A stretch of 64,000 bases of DNA from Candidatus Schekmanbacteria bacterium. GTDB lineage: Bacteria > CSSED10-310 > JACPHN01. The notes beneath the pieces are model-generated. The model ran no database searches, was not told where the DNA came from, and worked only from the letters and a program-made list of their open reading frames with translations. Each line of letters starts with the position of its first letter. Positions within the stretch are counted from its first letter, which is position 1. Where the stretch lies: contig JACPHN010000133.1 of NCBI GenBank assembly GCA_016188575.1, forward strand, positions 1 to 64,000, given 5' to 3'. The translations under genes and the position numbers were made by a program. Below, in pieces: positions 42,447-51,957 of this stretch.

Positions 42447-42905
42447 ATGCACATTGATCACATCGCCATCGCGGTGGCCGACCTTGAGGCGGCCATCGAC
42501 ACCTACCGCCAGCTCCTCGGTGGCGCCGACAAAAGCAACCTCCGACGGGAAACCGTGGGCGATACCGAAACCGCCTTTTTTTCCGCTGGCGGGACCGAGA
42601 TCGAGCTGGTGCATGGTGAGGAAGGGTCCGTCATCGCCGCGTTCCTGGCCAAGCGGGGACCGGGCCTACATCACCTCGCTCTGCGCGTGGATCATCTGCG
42701 GTCCGTGCTGGAAGGCCTGCGCGCGGCCGGCATTGCCGTTATCGAGCCCGCGCCGCGGGCCGGATCCCGCGGCACCAGCGTCGCCTTTATCCACCCGCGC
42801 GCCACCCAGGGCGTGCTCGTGGAGCTGGTCGAGCACCCGGCGTTATCGAAGCAGTCGCGCGACCCCAAAGTACAGGATGGCGATGGTGGCAACGAGGAAC
42901 ATTAG
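42447..42905 (+). CDS. mce: Methylmalonyl-CoA epimerase
   Basis: 152 residues. VOC-fold enzyme that interconverts (2R)- and (2S)-methylmalonyl-CoA in propionate and branched-chain metabolism. The family start IDHIAIAVADLEAAIDTYRQLLG, then TETAFFSAGGTEIELVHG, GPGLHHLALRVDH and GVLVELVEH hold the metal-binding His, His and Glu. After LVELVEH, where the family normally ends, there are 20 odd residues (PALSKQSRDPKVQDGDGGNEEH). This tail overlaps the convergent membrane-protein gene by 63 bases, so the original stop was probably lost. No mutase (mutA/mutB) is in the window. Confidence 0.9.
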   Translation: MHIDHIAIAVADLEAAIDTYRQLLGGADKSNLRRETVGDTETAFFSAGGTEIELVHGEEGSVIAAFLAKRGPGLHHLALRVDHLRSVLEGLRAAGIAVIEPAPRAGSRGTSVAFIHPRATQGVLVELVEHPALSKQSRDPKVQDGDGGNEEH

Positions 42906-43349
42906 GAACGCTGTGAGATTAGTCCACACCACCATGTGAAAACTGAACTGGCTGAGGACGCCGTATAACACTCCAAAGGTAATCACCACCAGCGCGAGGC
43001 GCCGAAGAAAAAGGCGAATTTCCTCCTGCTTGCCGGGAAACAGGATTTTCTCGACGGCAAGTGCCGCGACTACCAGATAAATCGGCGCGATGAGAAAGAC
43101 GATGTCGACGTCCGCGAGCGGATTGGCGCCGGCCACGCGGTAGCCATAGGTGATCGCCACGAGCTCGACGAGAAGCGCTCCGAGCCCGAGCGAAATCCCG
43201 ACATTGGCCACGGCCTGCGAAGCCGGCTCGAGCGCGGCGATTTTCAGGAGCCAGGCCACAGCCGCGATCGCCAGTGGGCACAACAACACGGCCGTCAGCG
43301 AGGCATGCCGGTATTCAACCATGCCGTAGTACAGGTCGTGAACGGTCAT
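42843..43349 (-). CDS. Small four-helix membrane protein, unknown family
   Basis: 168 residues with four clear hydrophobic helices: SLTAVLLCPLAIAAVAWLLKI, VGISLGLGALLVELVAITYG, VDIVFLIAPIYLVVAALAVE and LALVVITFGVLYGVLSQF, plus LTAFLMFLVATIAILYFGV near the end. No catalytic motif. It lies two bases downstream of the PBP4 gene on the same strand and is therefore probably the last gene of that operon. The family is not recognised. Confidence 0.7.
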   Translation of the reverse strand: MTVHDLYYGMVEYRHASLTAVLLCPLAIAAVAWLLKIAALEPASQAVANVGISLGLGALLVELVAITYGYRVAGANPLADVDIVFLIAPIYLVVAALAVEKILFPGKQEEIRLFLRRLALVVITFGVLYGVLSQFSFHMVVWTNLTAFLMFLVATIAILYFGVARLLR

Positions 43350-43351
43350 CG

Positions 43352-44947
43352 TTACCTCCTCTTGTGCCTGCGGGGGGCGGGAACCTTGACGGCGGGTGGC
43401 TCATTGGCCGCGACCAGTGTCGAGTGATCCGCATAGCGAACAAGTATGCGCGCGATTCGATCCTGCAGCGCCCGGGCGGCGCCGGGGCCGCAGGGAAGCG
43501 AGTTGACGAGAATCGAGAAGGCAAATGCCGGGCGCCCGTCGCCGCCGGCGTAGCCGGAAAGCGCCGATACGCCGGAGATTGTTCCCGTCTTGGCGCGAAC
43601 CCAGCCGCGGACGTCATCGGATGTCATGCGCGCATGCAACGTCCCATCAAGCCCTGAGCGCGGCAACACCGCGACATACTCCGGCCCCACTCGCCAGTCC
43701 GCCTCCATCGCGGCGAGCAGCTCCGCCGTTTGCCGAGCAGTGACCCGGTTGAGCGATGAGAGCCCGGAGCCGTCGACCATTGCGAATCCGGCGGGGTCGA
43801 TTCCCTTTGACCGCAGCAGCTCGACCACTTGAATGGCGCCCTTGGCCGCCGTCCCGGGCGCTCCATGCGCCACGGCACCGAGCGATTTCAGGGCCATCTC
43901 CGCCATGAAGTTGTTACTGTGCTTCTGCAGGCTGAAGGCAATCTCGGCGAGCGGCGGCGAGTAGTGCTCCGCCAGCCACGTCACTCGCTCAGCCGCCATG
44001 CTTTGCGCCCACGAGCCCTCGAGGTCATCGGCGTCGAGCGACTTGAGGCCGCCGCGAACCGTAATGCCGTGGTCCTTGAGGAGCTCCAGAAAGACGTTGC
44101 CGGCAAACCGCGGCGGGTCGGTAATCGTGCGAATGATACTCAGCTCTTCGGCGCCCGTCGATACCGATCCATTGACGCTCACGAGCGGCCGGCCGCCGGT
44201 GCCTTCCCGCCGGTTCGCACCGAACCAGCTCCGCTGCCCGGGTCCACGGGTGGCAACCCCGCCGCCGACATCCACGCCGAGCTCGGGCGTAGTCGACACA
44301 ATCGCCTTGACCCCGGGCCGCATCCCCGGTGAAACGTGCACCGCCACGCAATTGAAATTCAGGCTGAGGGCACCGATCGGGGCGTTGTACCATTTCTGCG
44401 TCTGATCGCGCCAGCCGTTTCCGCGGCGCTCGTGGTCGAAGTAGGAATCGTCGACGACGACGTCTCCGCCAACCGAGCTGATTCCGGCCGCCAGAAGCTC
44501 AATCACCAGGTCGCGCAGGTCATCGGCCAGCAGGAATGGATCTCCTTCTCCGCGCAGCACGAGATTGCCGTCAATGTGCTCGCCCTGGCGCCTGCCGACA
44601 AAGCCGAGGCGCGTCCTGAGCCGGTGGTTGGGTCCGAGCGCATGCAGCGCCGCCGCCACGGTGTAGAGCTTCATGTTGGACGCCGGCATCAGGGTGACGT
44701 CCGGTCGGCGTGCATACACCATGTCCTTGGTCGCCAGATCGATGACGGCGATCCCAATGTTGCCGCGAGACGCGCATTTGGAGCTCAGCGAGTCCTGGAT
44801 CTCCCGGCCCAGGGCCTCGGCCCACGCCGGTTTGGACTCGGCAGCTACAAGCGCCGCCGGCATCGCGGCCAGCGCCACGAGGACGACCACGGCGAGTGGT
44901 GAAAGACCACAGGTCCCATTCCTGGGAGCCAACCATGTTGAGCTCAT
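43352..44947 (-). CDS. dacB: D-alanyl-D-alanine carboxypeptidase/endopeptidase PBP4 (S13)
   Basis: 531 residues from ATG 44947 (GAGGGA upstream), with a signal peptide (PLAVVVLVALAAMPAALVAA). S13 motifs are complete: SxxK at Ser90-Lys93 (LMPASNMKLYT), SxN in LQKHSNNFMAEM and KTG in WVRAKTGTISGVSAL. The large insert with VDDSYFDHERRGNGW and APIGALSLNFNCVAVHV is the usual PBP4 extra domain. It trims or opens peptidoglycan cross-links in the periplasm. Follows the HEAT lipoprotein gene on the same strand. Confidence 0.93.
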   Translation of the reverse strand: MSSTWLAPRNGTCGLSPLAVVVLVALAAMPAALVAAESKPAWAEALGREIQDSLSSKCASRGNIGIAVIDLATKDMVYARRPDVTLMPASNMKLYTVAAALHALGPNHRLRTRLGFVGRRQGEHIDGNLVLRGEGDPFLLADDLRDLVIELLAAGISSVGGDVVVDDSYFDHERRGNGWRDQTQKWYNAPIGALSLNFNCVAVHVSPGMRPGVKAIVSTTPELGVDVGGGVATRGPGQRSWFGANRREGTGGRPLVSVNGSVSTGAEELSIIRTITDPPRFAGNVFLELLKDHGITVRGGLKSLDADDLEGSWAQSMAAERVTWLAEHYSPPLAEIAFSLQKHSNNFMAEMALKSLGAVAHGAPGTAAKGAIQVVELLRSKGIDPAGFAMVDGSGLSSLNRVTARQTAELLAAMEADWRVGPEYVAVLPRSGLDGTLHARMTSDDVRGWVRAKTGTISGVSALSGYAGGDGRPAFAFSILVNSLPCGPGAARALQDRIARILVRYADHSTLVAANEPPAVKVPAPRRHKRR

Positions 44948-44987
44948 TTTTCCCTCTGTTGTTTGCCACGAGAACATTTTTTTCGGC

Positions 44988-45701
44988 CTAATCCCCGGCC
45001 ATTGATATCGTTGTATTCACATTGCGCTCGCCGGTCAAGGCCAGGGCGAGCGAGGCGGCGGCGGCAAGCTCGGGGTCCCGGGTTTGCCGGGCGCGTTCGC
45101 GCAGCGCCCGGAGCGGTGGGCGCGCGGGCCTGCCAATGCGCCGCAATGCCATCAATACGGCAGTCTGCACGTCGCGATCGCGGACCGTCGTCATGACGAA
45201 GTGATCGGAGTCAGGCTGGAGCGTGCGGAGGTAGCGAGGCCGGTTGCGCCTGTCCGCGAGCGCCGCGACCAACAGCGGTGCGGCAGGCGCCAGGCGCAGA
45301 TCGCCAAGCGCATCGGCGGCCCACTCGCGCAACCGGGGATCGTCCGCCCCAAGGCAAATCAGCAGCACGGGCAGCGCCATCTCTCCCAGATCGCGCACCT
45401 CGGCTTGAGCCGCCGTGCGCTCAGCCGGCACAGCTCCCAGCAGACGGCGTTGGAGAGACGCCACTTCGCTGACCCCCAGCGCCGCGACGCGGGCGTCCGA
45501 CTTCGCCGGCCGACCGCAGCCGCTTGCGAGCAGGAGCGCGAGGAGCAGCGCCGAAAGCACCCCGACCCGCCGTCCGAGAGCCAGCCGCGTTGCCGCCTCA
45601 GCGGAGGAGCTCGCGGCCGCTGAAGAAGAAGCCAATCTCGTAGGCCGCCGATTCCGGCGAGTCCGAACCGTGCACGGCGTTGCGCTCGATGTTTGTGGCA
45701 T
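44988..45701 (-). CDS. HEAT-repeat lipoprotein
   Basis: The longest frame starts at 45701, but its first part overlaps ndk; the true start is probably TTG 45635 or GTG 45560, just before the lipoprotein signal VLSALLLALLLASGC, whose final Cys would be lipidated. About 165 mature residues hold HEAT-type helices (LGEMALPVLLICLGADDPRLREWAADALGDLRLAPAAPLLVAALAD and VQTAVLMALRRIGRPARPPLRAL). It is a likely scaffold or adaptor on the envelope. Lies between ndk and dacB, all on the minus strand. Confidence 0.7.
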   Translation of the reverse strand: MPQTSSATPCTVRTRRNRRPTRLASSSAAASSSAEAATRLALGRRVGVLSALLLALLLASGCGRPAKSDARVAALGVSEVASLQRRLLGAVPAERTAAQAEVRDLGEMALPVLLICLGADDPRLREWAADALGDLRLAPAAPLLVAALADRRNRPRYLRTLQPDSDHFVMTTVRDRDVQTAVLMALRRIGRPARPPLRALRERARQTRDPELAAAASLALALTGERNVNTTISMAGD

Positions 45702-46014
45702 AGCGCTTGCGAATTGTCCCCTCGGCGGCCTGAGCGGGATTGGTGGCTCCCATCAGGTCCCGCACCCGGCGCACGATGTCCTCGCCTTCCAGCACGGCGG
45801 GGATACAGGTTCCGGAGGACATGAAGGTCGTAAGGGAATCGTAGAACGGCCGCTCCTTGTGCACAATGTAGAACGCTTTCGCCTCTTCCTTGGAAAGACG
45901 CGCCAACCGCAAGGCGGCGATTCGGAGCCCGGCCTGCTCGAATACCGACAGGATCGCGCCGGCGTTTCCGGCTGCCGTGGCGTCGGGCTTGACGATAATT
46001 AGTGTCCTGCTCAT
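45598..46014 (-). CDS. ndk: Nucleoside diphosphate kinase
   Basis: 138 residues from ATG 46014 (MSRTLIIVKPDATAAGNAG), with AGGAG upstream. Balances NTP pools through a phosphohistidine in NAVHGSDSPESA. KPDA, FYDSLTTFMSSG and GATNPAQAAEGTIRKRYA are canonical. It follows sucD by about 90 bases on the same strand; succinyl-CoA synthetase and Ndk are known to interact functionally (GTP/ATP supply). Confidence 0.97.
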   Translation of the reverse strand: MSRTLIIVKPDATAAGNAGAILSVFEQAGLRIAALRLARLSKEEAKAFYIVHKERPFYDSLTTFMSSGTCIPAVLEGEDIVRRVRDLMGATNPAQAAEGTIRKRYATNIERNAVHGSDSPESAAYEIGFFFSGRELLR

Positions 46015-46105
46015 CTCCGAGCGTCTCCTCTTGATACGTAAAACATCACCCACTGCGAGTTGGCCGGCGCCGCGCATGCGGGCCGGCCGCAGACGGCGGT
46101 CTTGC

Positions 46106-46987
46106 CTACATGCCAGGTCGCCCCAGCACGGCCTTGACGGTCTTTCCGATGGTCGCCGGGCTATCGGCCACATGGACGCCGGCCTCCCGCAGGGCGCGGA
46201 TCTTGCTTACGGCGTCGCCCTTGCCGCCGGCGATGATGGCCCCGGCGTGCCCCATGCGCTTACCCGCTGGGGCTGTGGTCCCGGCCACGAAAGCGATCAC
46301 GGGCTTGTCAACGTGGGCGCGAATAAAGGCTGCCGCCTCTTCTTCCGCGGTTCCGCCGATCTCGCCGATCATCACGATGGCATCGGTATCGCCGTCAGCA
46401 GCGAACAGCCCGAGGGCAGCGACGAAGTCCGTACCGATGATGGGGTCACCGCCGATGCCGATGCACGTGCTTTGCCCGAGCCCGAGCCGGGTCAACTGGT
46501 CGACTACCTCATACGTCAGAGTACCGCTTCGCGAGACGACCGCGATCCGCCCTTCCTGGTGGATGTGACCGGGCATGATGCCGATCTTGGCCTTTCCGGG
46601 CGAGATGATGCCGGGGCAGTTGGGGCCAATGAGACGCCCCGGCAAAGTGGCTCGCGCCTGGTGAACCCTGACCATGTCCAGCGCTGGGATTCCCTCGGTA
46701 ATGCAGACGACGAGATCGACTCCCGCCTGGCTCGCCTCCAGAATCGCATCCGGCGCAAACGAGGCGGGAACGAAAATGACGCTGGCGTTGGCGCCGGTCT
46801 GCCGCACCGCGTCCTGGACGGTATCGAATACGGGAACGCCCGAAAACGTCTGACCACCCTTTCCCGGAGTTACGCCGGCGACGACATGGGTGCCGTACGC
46901 GACCATTTGTTGGGTGTGGAAGGCCCCTTCCTTGCCCGTAATGCCTTGCACCACCAGGCGCGTTTCCTTCCCAACGAGCACGCTCAT
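46106..46987 (-). CDS. sucD: Succinyl-CoA ligase, alpha subunit
   Basis: 293 residues. CoA-binding Rossmann start ([26 protein letters not shown]), [20 protein letters not shown], and phosphohistidine His247 in [18 protein letters not shown]. Its ATG overlaps the sucC stop (ATGA), so the subunits are translated together. Catalyses succinyl-CoA + ADP/GDP + Pi to succinate + NTP + CoA. Confidence 0.97.
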   Translation of the reverse strand: MSVLVGKETRLVVQGITGKEGAFHTQQMVAYGTHVVAGVTPGKGGQTFSGVPVFDTVQDAVRQTGANASVIFVPASFAPDAILEASQAGVDLVVCITEGIPALDMVRVHQARATLPGRLIGPNCPGIISPGKAKIGIMPGHIHQEGRIAVVSRSGTLTYEVVDQLTRLGLGQSTCIGIGGDPIIGTDFVAALGLFAADGDTDAIVMIGEIGGTAEEEAAAFIRAHVDKPVIAFVAGTTAPAGKRMGHAGAIIAGGKGDAVSKIRALREAGVHVADSPATIGKTVKAVLGRPGM

Positions 46988-48159
46988 GAGCGACCTCCTT
47001 CCCGCGCCGCGGCAACGACTTTCTGGGCGGCTTCTCCCATGTCTTCCGCCAGGATGAAGGCGAGCTTCGATTCCTGCAGCAGGCGCTTTCCTTCGTCAAC
47101 GTTGGTGCCCTTCATGCGCACCACGACCGGGACGTTCACGTGAACCTGCTCGATCGCCTGGATGATACCGCGCGCGAGCACATCGCAGCGCATGATGCCG
47201 CCAAAGATGTTCACGAGCACGGCGGCGACGGCGGCGTCGGACAGGAGAATTCGAAAGGCGTTGCCGACTTGCTCGGCCGAGGCGCCACCGCCGACATCGA
47301 GGAAGTTTGCAGGTTGGCCGCCGGCGAGCTTGATGATGTCCATGGTCGCCATCGCGAGACCGGCGCCGTTGACCATACAACCGATGTTTCCATCCAGGTG
47401 TACGTAGCTCAGTCGGTACTTGGATGCTTCGACTTCATAGGGATCCTCTTCGTCAAGGTCGCGATAGGCGACCACGTCGGGGTGACGAGCCAGGGCGCTC
47501 GCGTCAAAGCTCACCTTGGCGTCGGCGGCAACAAGCCGGCCGTCCCGCAACGTCGCGAGGGGGTTGATCTCGACCAGAGCGCAGTCCTTTTCGACAAACA
47601 GACGATAGAGATCCTGAACGAGCTTGCCCGCGGCCTTTGCCTGCTCGCCGCTCAGGCCAAGAAACCGCGCGACCTCAACACCGTGGTAGGGCCGCACACC
47701 CAAAGTAGGCAGGAGGGGCAACGTGAGGATCTTCTCTGGAGTTTTGGCGGCGACCTCTTCGATATCCATGCCACCGGCCGGGCTCGCGATGATTGCCGGC
47801 GTCTTGGCGCGCCGATCAAGGGTGATCGCCAGATAAGATTCGCCGGCGATTTCGATCGCCTCTTCGACGAGCAGCTTCTTGACGATGCGGCCTTCTGCCC
47901 CGGTCTGGTGGGTTACCAGGCGCATGCCGATCAGGGCTTCTGCAATCGGCCCGATGCCGCCTCCAGCCTCGACGACCTTGATTCCGCCGGCCTTGCCACG
48001 CCCGCCCGCATGCACCTGCGCCTTCAGGACGACGCGGAGCGCGCCAAGCTCCCGGGCCACCACCGTAGCCTCGGCCGCAGTGGCGGCGACCCGCCCGCGG
48101 GGAACGGGCACACCGAACTGCCGAAAGAGCTCCTTGGCTTGATACTCATGTATTTTCAT
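46984..48159 (-). CDS. sucC: Succinyl-CoA ligase, beta subunit
   Basis: 391 residues. ATP-grasp domain at the N-terminus ([40 protein letters not shown]), metal/nucleotide part [27 protein letters not shown], and C-terminal CoA-ligase domain ([38 protein letters not shown]). Forms the heterotetramer with SucD; a 4-base overlap couples them. No sucAB nearby; icd lies 206 bases upstream on the same strand. Confidence 0.97.
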   Translation of the reverse strand: MKIHEYQAKELFRQFGVPVPRGRVAATAAEATVVARELGALRVVLKAQVHAGGRGKAGGIKVVEAGGGIGPIAEALIGMRLVTHQTGAEGRIVKKLLVEEAIEIAGESYLAITLDRRAKTPAIIASPAGGMDIEEVAAKTPEKILTLPLLPTLGVRPYHGVEVARFLGLSGEQAKAAGKLVQDLYRLFVEKDCALVEINPLATLRDGRLVAADAKVSFDASALARHPDVVAYRDLDEEDPYEVEASKYRLSYVHLDGNIGCMVNGAGLAMATMDIIKLAGGQPANFLDVGGGASAEQVGNAFRILLSDAAVAAVLVNIFGGIMRCDVLARGIIQAIEQVHVNVPVVVRMKGTNVDEGKRLLQESKLAFILAEDMGEAAQKVVAAAREGGRS

Positions 48160-48365
48160 TCCACTTCTCCAACTTCAACGCCCGGCACGAACGCAACTGG
48201 CGCTTTGGCGCTCAGGGGCGCCCGGCGAGCCGTGCTCGCCGCAGCGCGCTCCCACGCGAGGACGCCTTCGCTGCTGGCGGCGCGGTCCGAGTGCCCGCCG
48301 TCAGCCAGCAGGGCACCGGCGGCAGATGCCGCGCGCCACCCTGGGCACGTGCCCGCAGCAGTCTG

Positions 48366-49610
48366 CTACAAGTTGTCGATGATCGCCTGGCCGAATTCCG
48401 AGCACTTGATCGGCTTGATGTCGCCGAGCTGGCGCGCCAGATCGTAGGTAACGCGCCCCTGGCCGATCGCTCGGGCGATTCCCGTGTCGATCAGCGCCGC
48501 GGCCTCATCCCATCCGATGTACTCCAGCATCATCACGGCGGACCGAATCAAGGAGCAGGGGTTCACCTTGTCCTGGCCGGCGTATTTCGGCGCCGTGCCG
48601 TGGGTAGCTTCAAACAGCGCGATGTGGTCGCCGATGTTGGCGCCGGGCGCCATTCCCAGTCCGCCGATCTGTCCTGCCGCAGCGTCCGACATGTAGTCGC
48701 CGTTCAGGTTCGGGAGCGCCAGCACGTCGTACTCCTGAGTCCGCGTCAGAATTTGCTGGAGCATGTTGTCCGCAATGCGGTCGTTGATGAGAATCCTGCC
48801 CGCGGGGACCTCTCCGTCGTACTTGTCCCACAGCTCCGCTTCGGACACCGTTTGCTCGGCGAACTCCGTGCGCGCGAGCTCGTATCCCCAGTCACGGAAG
48901 GCGCCTTCCGTGAACTTCATGATGTTCCCCTTGTGAACGATGGTCACCGAGCGGCGCTTGCGGGCGATCGCGTAGCGGATCGCGGCGCGGATGAGCCGAT
49001 CGGTCCCGGTTTTTGAAATCGGTTTGATGCCGATCCCCGCGTCGGGTCGGATGGAGCATCCGTACTCGTCGTTGAGCAGCTCGATCAGGCGGCGTGCCTG
49101 CGGGGACTGCGCCTTCCACTCGAAACCGGCGTAGACGTCCTCGGTGTTCTCGCGAAAAATGACGATATCCATGTCCTCGGGGCGCTTCACCGGGCTTGGC
49201 ACTCCGGGAACGTACTTGACCGGGCGGACGCAGGCGTAGAGGTCCAATACCTGGCGAAGCGTGACGTTCAGACTGCGAAATCCGCCGCCGATAGGGGTAG
49301 TCAAGGGCCCTTTCATGGCGACGACAAAGTGGCGAATCGCTTCGAAAGTCTCCTCGGGCATGAATGAGCCGTAGAGCTCGTTTGCCTTTTCGCCCGCAAA
49401 CACTTCCGTCCAGGCGATCTGGCGATCGCCGCCATAGGCTTTGCGAACCGCCGCGTCGACGACCTTGATCGTTGCCGGGGTAATGTCGACGCCGATCCCG
49501 TCACCTTCGATATAGGGGATGATCGGACTGGAGGGAATGCAAAGCTCGCCGTCACGAATTTCGATGGGCTGGCCCGCGCTGGGTATCTTGATCTTGTCGA
49601 ACTGAGGCAT
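48366..49610 (-). CDS. icd: Isocitrate dehydrogenase, NADP-type
   Basis: 414 residues from ATG 49610 (AAAGGATG upstream); the longer frame upstream lacks conservation. Oxidises isocitrate to 2-oxoglutarate. The substrate Ser is in [19 protein letters not shown], Arg residues in ACVRPVKYV and [14 protein letters not shown], and metal Asp in [29 protein letters not shown] has the Lys-Tyr pair that fixes the NADP 2'-phosphate, so it is the NADP enzyme. First gene of the minus-strand TCA run. Confidence 0.95.
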   Translation of the reverse strand: MPQFDKIKIPSAGQPIEIRDGELCIPSSPIIPYIEGDGIGVDITPATIKVVDAAVRKAYGGDRQIAWTEVFAGEKANELYGSFMPEETFEAIRHFVVAMKGPLTTPIGGGFRSLNVTLRQVLDLYACVRPVKYVPGVPSPVKRPEDMDIVIFRENTEDVYAGFEWKAQSPQARRLIELLNDEYGCSIRPDAGIGIKPISKTGTDRLIRAAIRYAIARKRRSVTIVHKGNIMKFTEGAFRDWGYELARTEFAEQTVSEAELWDKYDGEVPAGRILINDRIADNMLQQILTRTQEYDVLALPNLNGDYMSDAAAGQIGGLGMAPGANIGDHIALFEATHGTAPKYAGQDKVNPCSLIRSAVMMLEYIGWDEAAALIDTGIARAIGQGRVTYDLARQLGDIKPIKCSEFGQAIIDNL

Positions 49611-49811
49611 TCTGCACCATCCTTTGTACGGGGTCGGGATCGGGGCGCTGAGCCGCGGCAGTGTCCGGGGTGCGAGGTCCGGTACGAGGGTGATCGGGCC
49701 GTCGCCGCCATCAGCGACGTCCACGAGAAGGCGCCATCCCGCCATGGGCGTGGCCACGGTGATGCTGCAGAGTAACGCAGCGACCCGGCCCTGTCAAGCG
49801 AGCTCGGACCT

Positions 49812-49880
49812 CCTGAATCCACGGGTTTTTCTCCGTCGGCGTGACCGTGCCCCCTCCGTCCCTCCCGGCTCGGCGGAGGG
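49812..49880. repeat. MITE-like element family 1, left-half copy (copy G)
   Basis: CCTGAATCCACGGG..., then CCGTCGGCGTGACCGTGCCC (identical over 20 bases to copy D) and a CCTCCGTCCC...GGCGGAGG hairpin. The right half is missing here but a right half in the same orientation occurs at 50784-50879. Confidence 0.65.
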
Positions 49881-49997
49881 CGTCACGGTGTTAATCGCGG
49901 CCTCGAAGGTAGCCCCTCCCGCCGCTCACGGGCCCACTCGTTGCGCCCCTTCCGACAAACTCGGCTGTGGAACCTGGCGCAGCAAGAGTAGACAACG

Positions 49998-50261
49998 CCC
50001 CGCGTGCACCGCATCGGGCAGGCGCGGCCCATGTACGTCTATGAGCTCGTGGTGAGCGACAATCGCTTCAAGACTGCGGAGGTGCGGCTGACGGAGCTCC
50101 TAGAGAGCATGCGCCGGCTCGCCGGTGACAGCCTGCGGCCGGCGAGCGCGCTGCAGGTGACGGAGCCGAGGCGGCGCGACTGCCTGGATGCGGTGGTGAA
50201 CGGGTGGCAGCGGCGGGGGCTGGTGAGTGGCGGCCGGACCGGCCATACTTGGCGCAGATAA
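49998..50261 (+). pseudogene. SNF2-family helicase C-terminal remnant
   Basis: Only the extreme C-terminus survives: RVHRIGQARPMYVYELVVSD is helicase motif VI of SNF2 proteins, which usually exceed 600 residues, followed by LTELLESMRRLAGDSLRPASAL and a VVNGWQRRGLV tail. A stop lies just upstream and no helicase motifs I-V are found. The stop codon at 50259-50261 lies inside the second inverted-repeat element (50236-50422). SNF2 helicases are frequent in mobile defence islands. Confidence 0.7.
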
Positions 50262-50422
50262 AACATCTAACGCGATTCTGGCCGCCAGTTTGCCTCAATT
50301 CGCCCCCTTTTGGCCACTTTTCGCGCAGATGGCCGTATCTAAGGCGTTTCTGGCCGGTTTTTCGGGGATTTCCCGGCCAAATTCCAGTTAGATGTTTTAT
50401 CTCATCGGAAAGTGGCCGGTCC
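50236..50422. repeat. MITE-like element family 2
   Basis: 187 bases with a perfect 16-bp inverted repeat AGATAAAACATCTAAC (50256-50271) / GTTAGATGTTTTATCT (50387-50402). The symmetry extends outward to GGACCGGCCA (50236) and TGGCCGGTCC (to 50422) with small gaps. The interior has no ORF and contains repeated TTTTGGCC/GGCCGGTTTTT motifs. AT-rich termini stand out in this high-GC region. It truncates the SNF2 remnant frame. Confidence 0.7.
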
Positions 50423-50783
50423 ATCGTCTGATCCTCGCGCCCCTTGATGGGAAGGCATGCCAAGAAGGCTCAGTATGGGGTCTAGGGAGCTCATCGGATG
50501 AGTCCGTCACTCGTCGCCCCTACCCCGATTCACCCTCCACCTCTTGCGTCAAACCAATGACCTCTGGCTTCGGCAAGATGCCGGAGGCGCTCCTTTACAA
50601 GCTGGGCGTTCGGAGCTGCATTGCCTGGGTGCGCAGACCTCGGGTCCGCGTCGTCATCCGGCCCAAAAATGCGGGCCGCAGGCACGCGGTCCCCGGATGT
50701 CGCACCGCCTTCAACTTCCGGCAAGTGTAAACCACACTCTGCCGACGCCTGATTTTTCACCATAAAGTATCGTTGCGGAACGC
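50423..50783. other. Gene-free stretch
   Basis: About 360 bases between the family 2 element and the right-half family 1 copy. I see no gene or RNA in it; the short frames present have no conserved look. Confidence 0.4.
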
Positions 50784-50879
50784 GTGGGCGGGGGAGGGTT
50801 GGGGTGGGGGGAAAGTGGCGTGGGGTCTTCGTGATGCGCTTTCCGTGCAGCTCGCAGGCGCACAGGCGGTGGATTCAGG
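50784..50879. repeat. MITE-like element family 1, right-half copy (copy H)
   Basis: G-rich core then GGGTCTTCGTGATGCGCTTT, CAGCTCGCAGGCG and right terminus ACAGGCGGTGGATTCAGG. This is the best-preserved right end in the window. Confidence 0.7.
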
Positions 50880-50938
50880 GATCTTGAGCGCCCCGGTCAC
50901 CTGTGCTCCCTTCGGGGACCGCGGCCAACGAGCCCAGG

Positions 50939-51787
50939 TCAGCGATCTGGCGTCGTTCCCCGGAGACGATCGAGAGCGGCGCGCAAGCGCTCGACCTCCG
51001 CCTCGGCGAGCTCTGCCCGTGCCGCTGCCCGCTCGGCCCGTTGAAACTCCCGCTCCGCGCGTTCGGACTGCTGTCTGGCCTGTGCGGATTCGCTTTCCGC
51101 GCGCGCGGATTCGCGCGCTGCTCGCTCCGCCTCCCGAGCAGCGTGCTCGGCCTGGTGACGGGCATTCGCAGCCTGCTTTGTGGCCAGCTCGACCGCTTCG
51201 CCCAGGCTCGGAACGACCTTGCCGGTCTCCGGATCGAGCACCCGCAGCATCGCTTCGACCGGGAGAAAGTCGACGCCGAGCTCGGCGCTGTGAAAACTGC
51301 CATCGGCCTGCAGCGGAGCCCGCTGGTAGTAGACGTCGCGAAGGACGAATACCTGGAGCTGCGGCGTCAGGTACTCCGCCAGTGGATCAAAGAGCAGATA
51401 TTCCGCGACGCCCCACATCTCGTAGAGCCCCCGTTTGGTGCCCATGTCCTCGATGCGGCTGCTACTGGAGGTAACCTCTATTATCGTGCACGGAGCGGCG
51501 GCCTCTTCCCACAGCTTGTAGGTGCGACGTTGGCGCGTTGAAACCCATTTGTCGGCGAACACGTCAGGGGCCCGTACCGAGCAGGGATCTCCCCGCTCGT
51601 AGTAGAGGAGCATGTTGGCCCCGACGTAGGTGTCAGCGGTCTGCCGAAAAACCCAGCGCAATGCCTCGCGCAGGTAAAGGATGGCGCTGATGTGGAAGTC
51701 CGTCTCGCCCAAAGGCTGGCCGTCCGAGTCTGGATACCTGACCTCCGCCGCCGGGAGCACTGCCAGGTCGGTGCTGCTGATCGTCAT
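50939..51787 (-). CDS. Uma2-family (DUF820) PD-(D/E)XK nuclease-like protein with coiled-coil tail
   Basis: 282 residues. The Uma2 fold signatures are VRAPDVFADKW (Asp75), CTIIEVTSSSSRIEDMGTKRGLYEMWGVAEYLLFDP (Glu104, Lys118) and the final LPVEAMLRVLDPETGKVV. Residues 190-282 form a long Ala/Arg/Glu-rich coiled coil (AREAERAARESARAESESAQ). Uma2 proteins are abundant in cyanobacteria and other environmental bacteria, usually in many copies, with unproven function; some are associated with mobile DNA. The catalytic D-E-K set appears intact. It lies next to repeat elements and diverges from the signalling cluster. Confidence 0.85.
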   Translation of the reverse strand: MTISSTDLAVLPAAEVRYPDSDGQPLGETDFHISAILYLREALRWVFRQTADTYVGANMLLYYERGDPCSVRAPDVFADKWVSTRQRRTYKLWEEAAAPCTIIEVTSSSSRIEDMGTKRGLYEMWGVAEYLLFDPLAEYLTPQLQVFVLRDVYYQRAPLQADGSFHSAELGVDFLPVEAMLRVLDPETGKVVPSLGEAVELATKQAANARHQAEHAAREAERAARESARAESESAQARQQSERAEREFQRAERAAARAELAEAEVERLRAALDRLRGTTPDR

Positions 51788-51957
51788 TTCCAGGTCTCCG
51801 GGATAGGAGCCAGTGTATCACGGCGGCGGCGCCGGCTCAACGCCAGAGCTGTTCCGTGATTCATCGCAGGTTCGACGTTGACGCGGCAGCCTCTCGCTCC
51901 GTCCGCGAGCGACCGCGGCAGTCGGCGTGGCGGCACGATTCTTGCTATTTCGCGGCC

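Noticed and set aside
47140-48447. 435-residue plus-strand ORF opposite sucC
   Set aside because: Antisense of a canonical SucC sequence.
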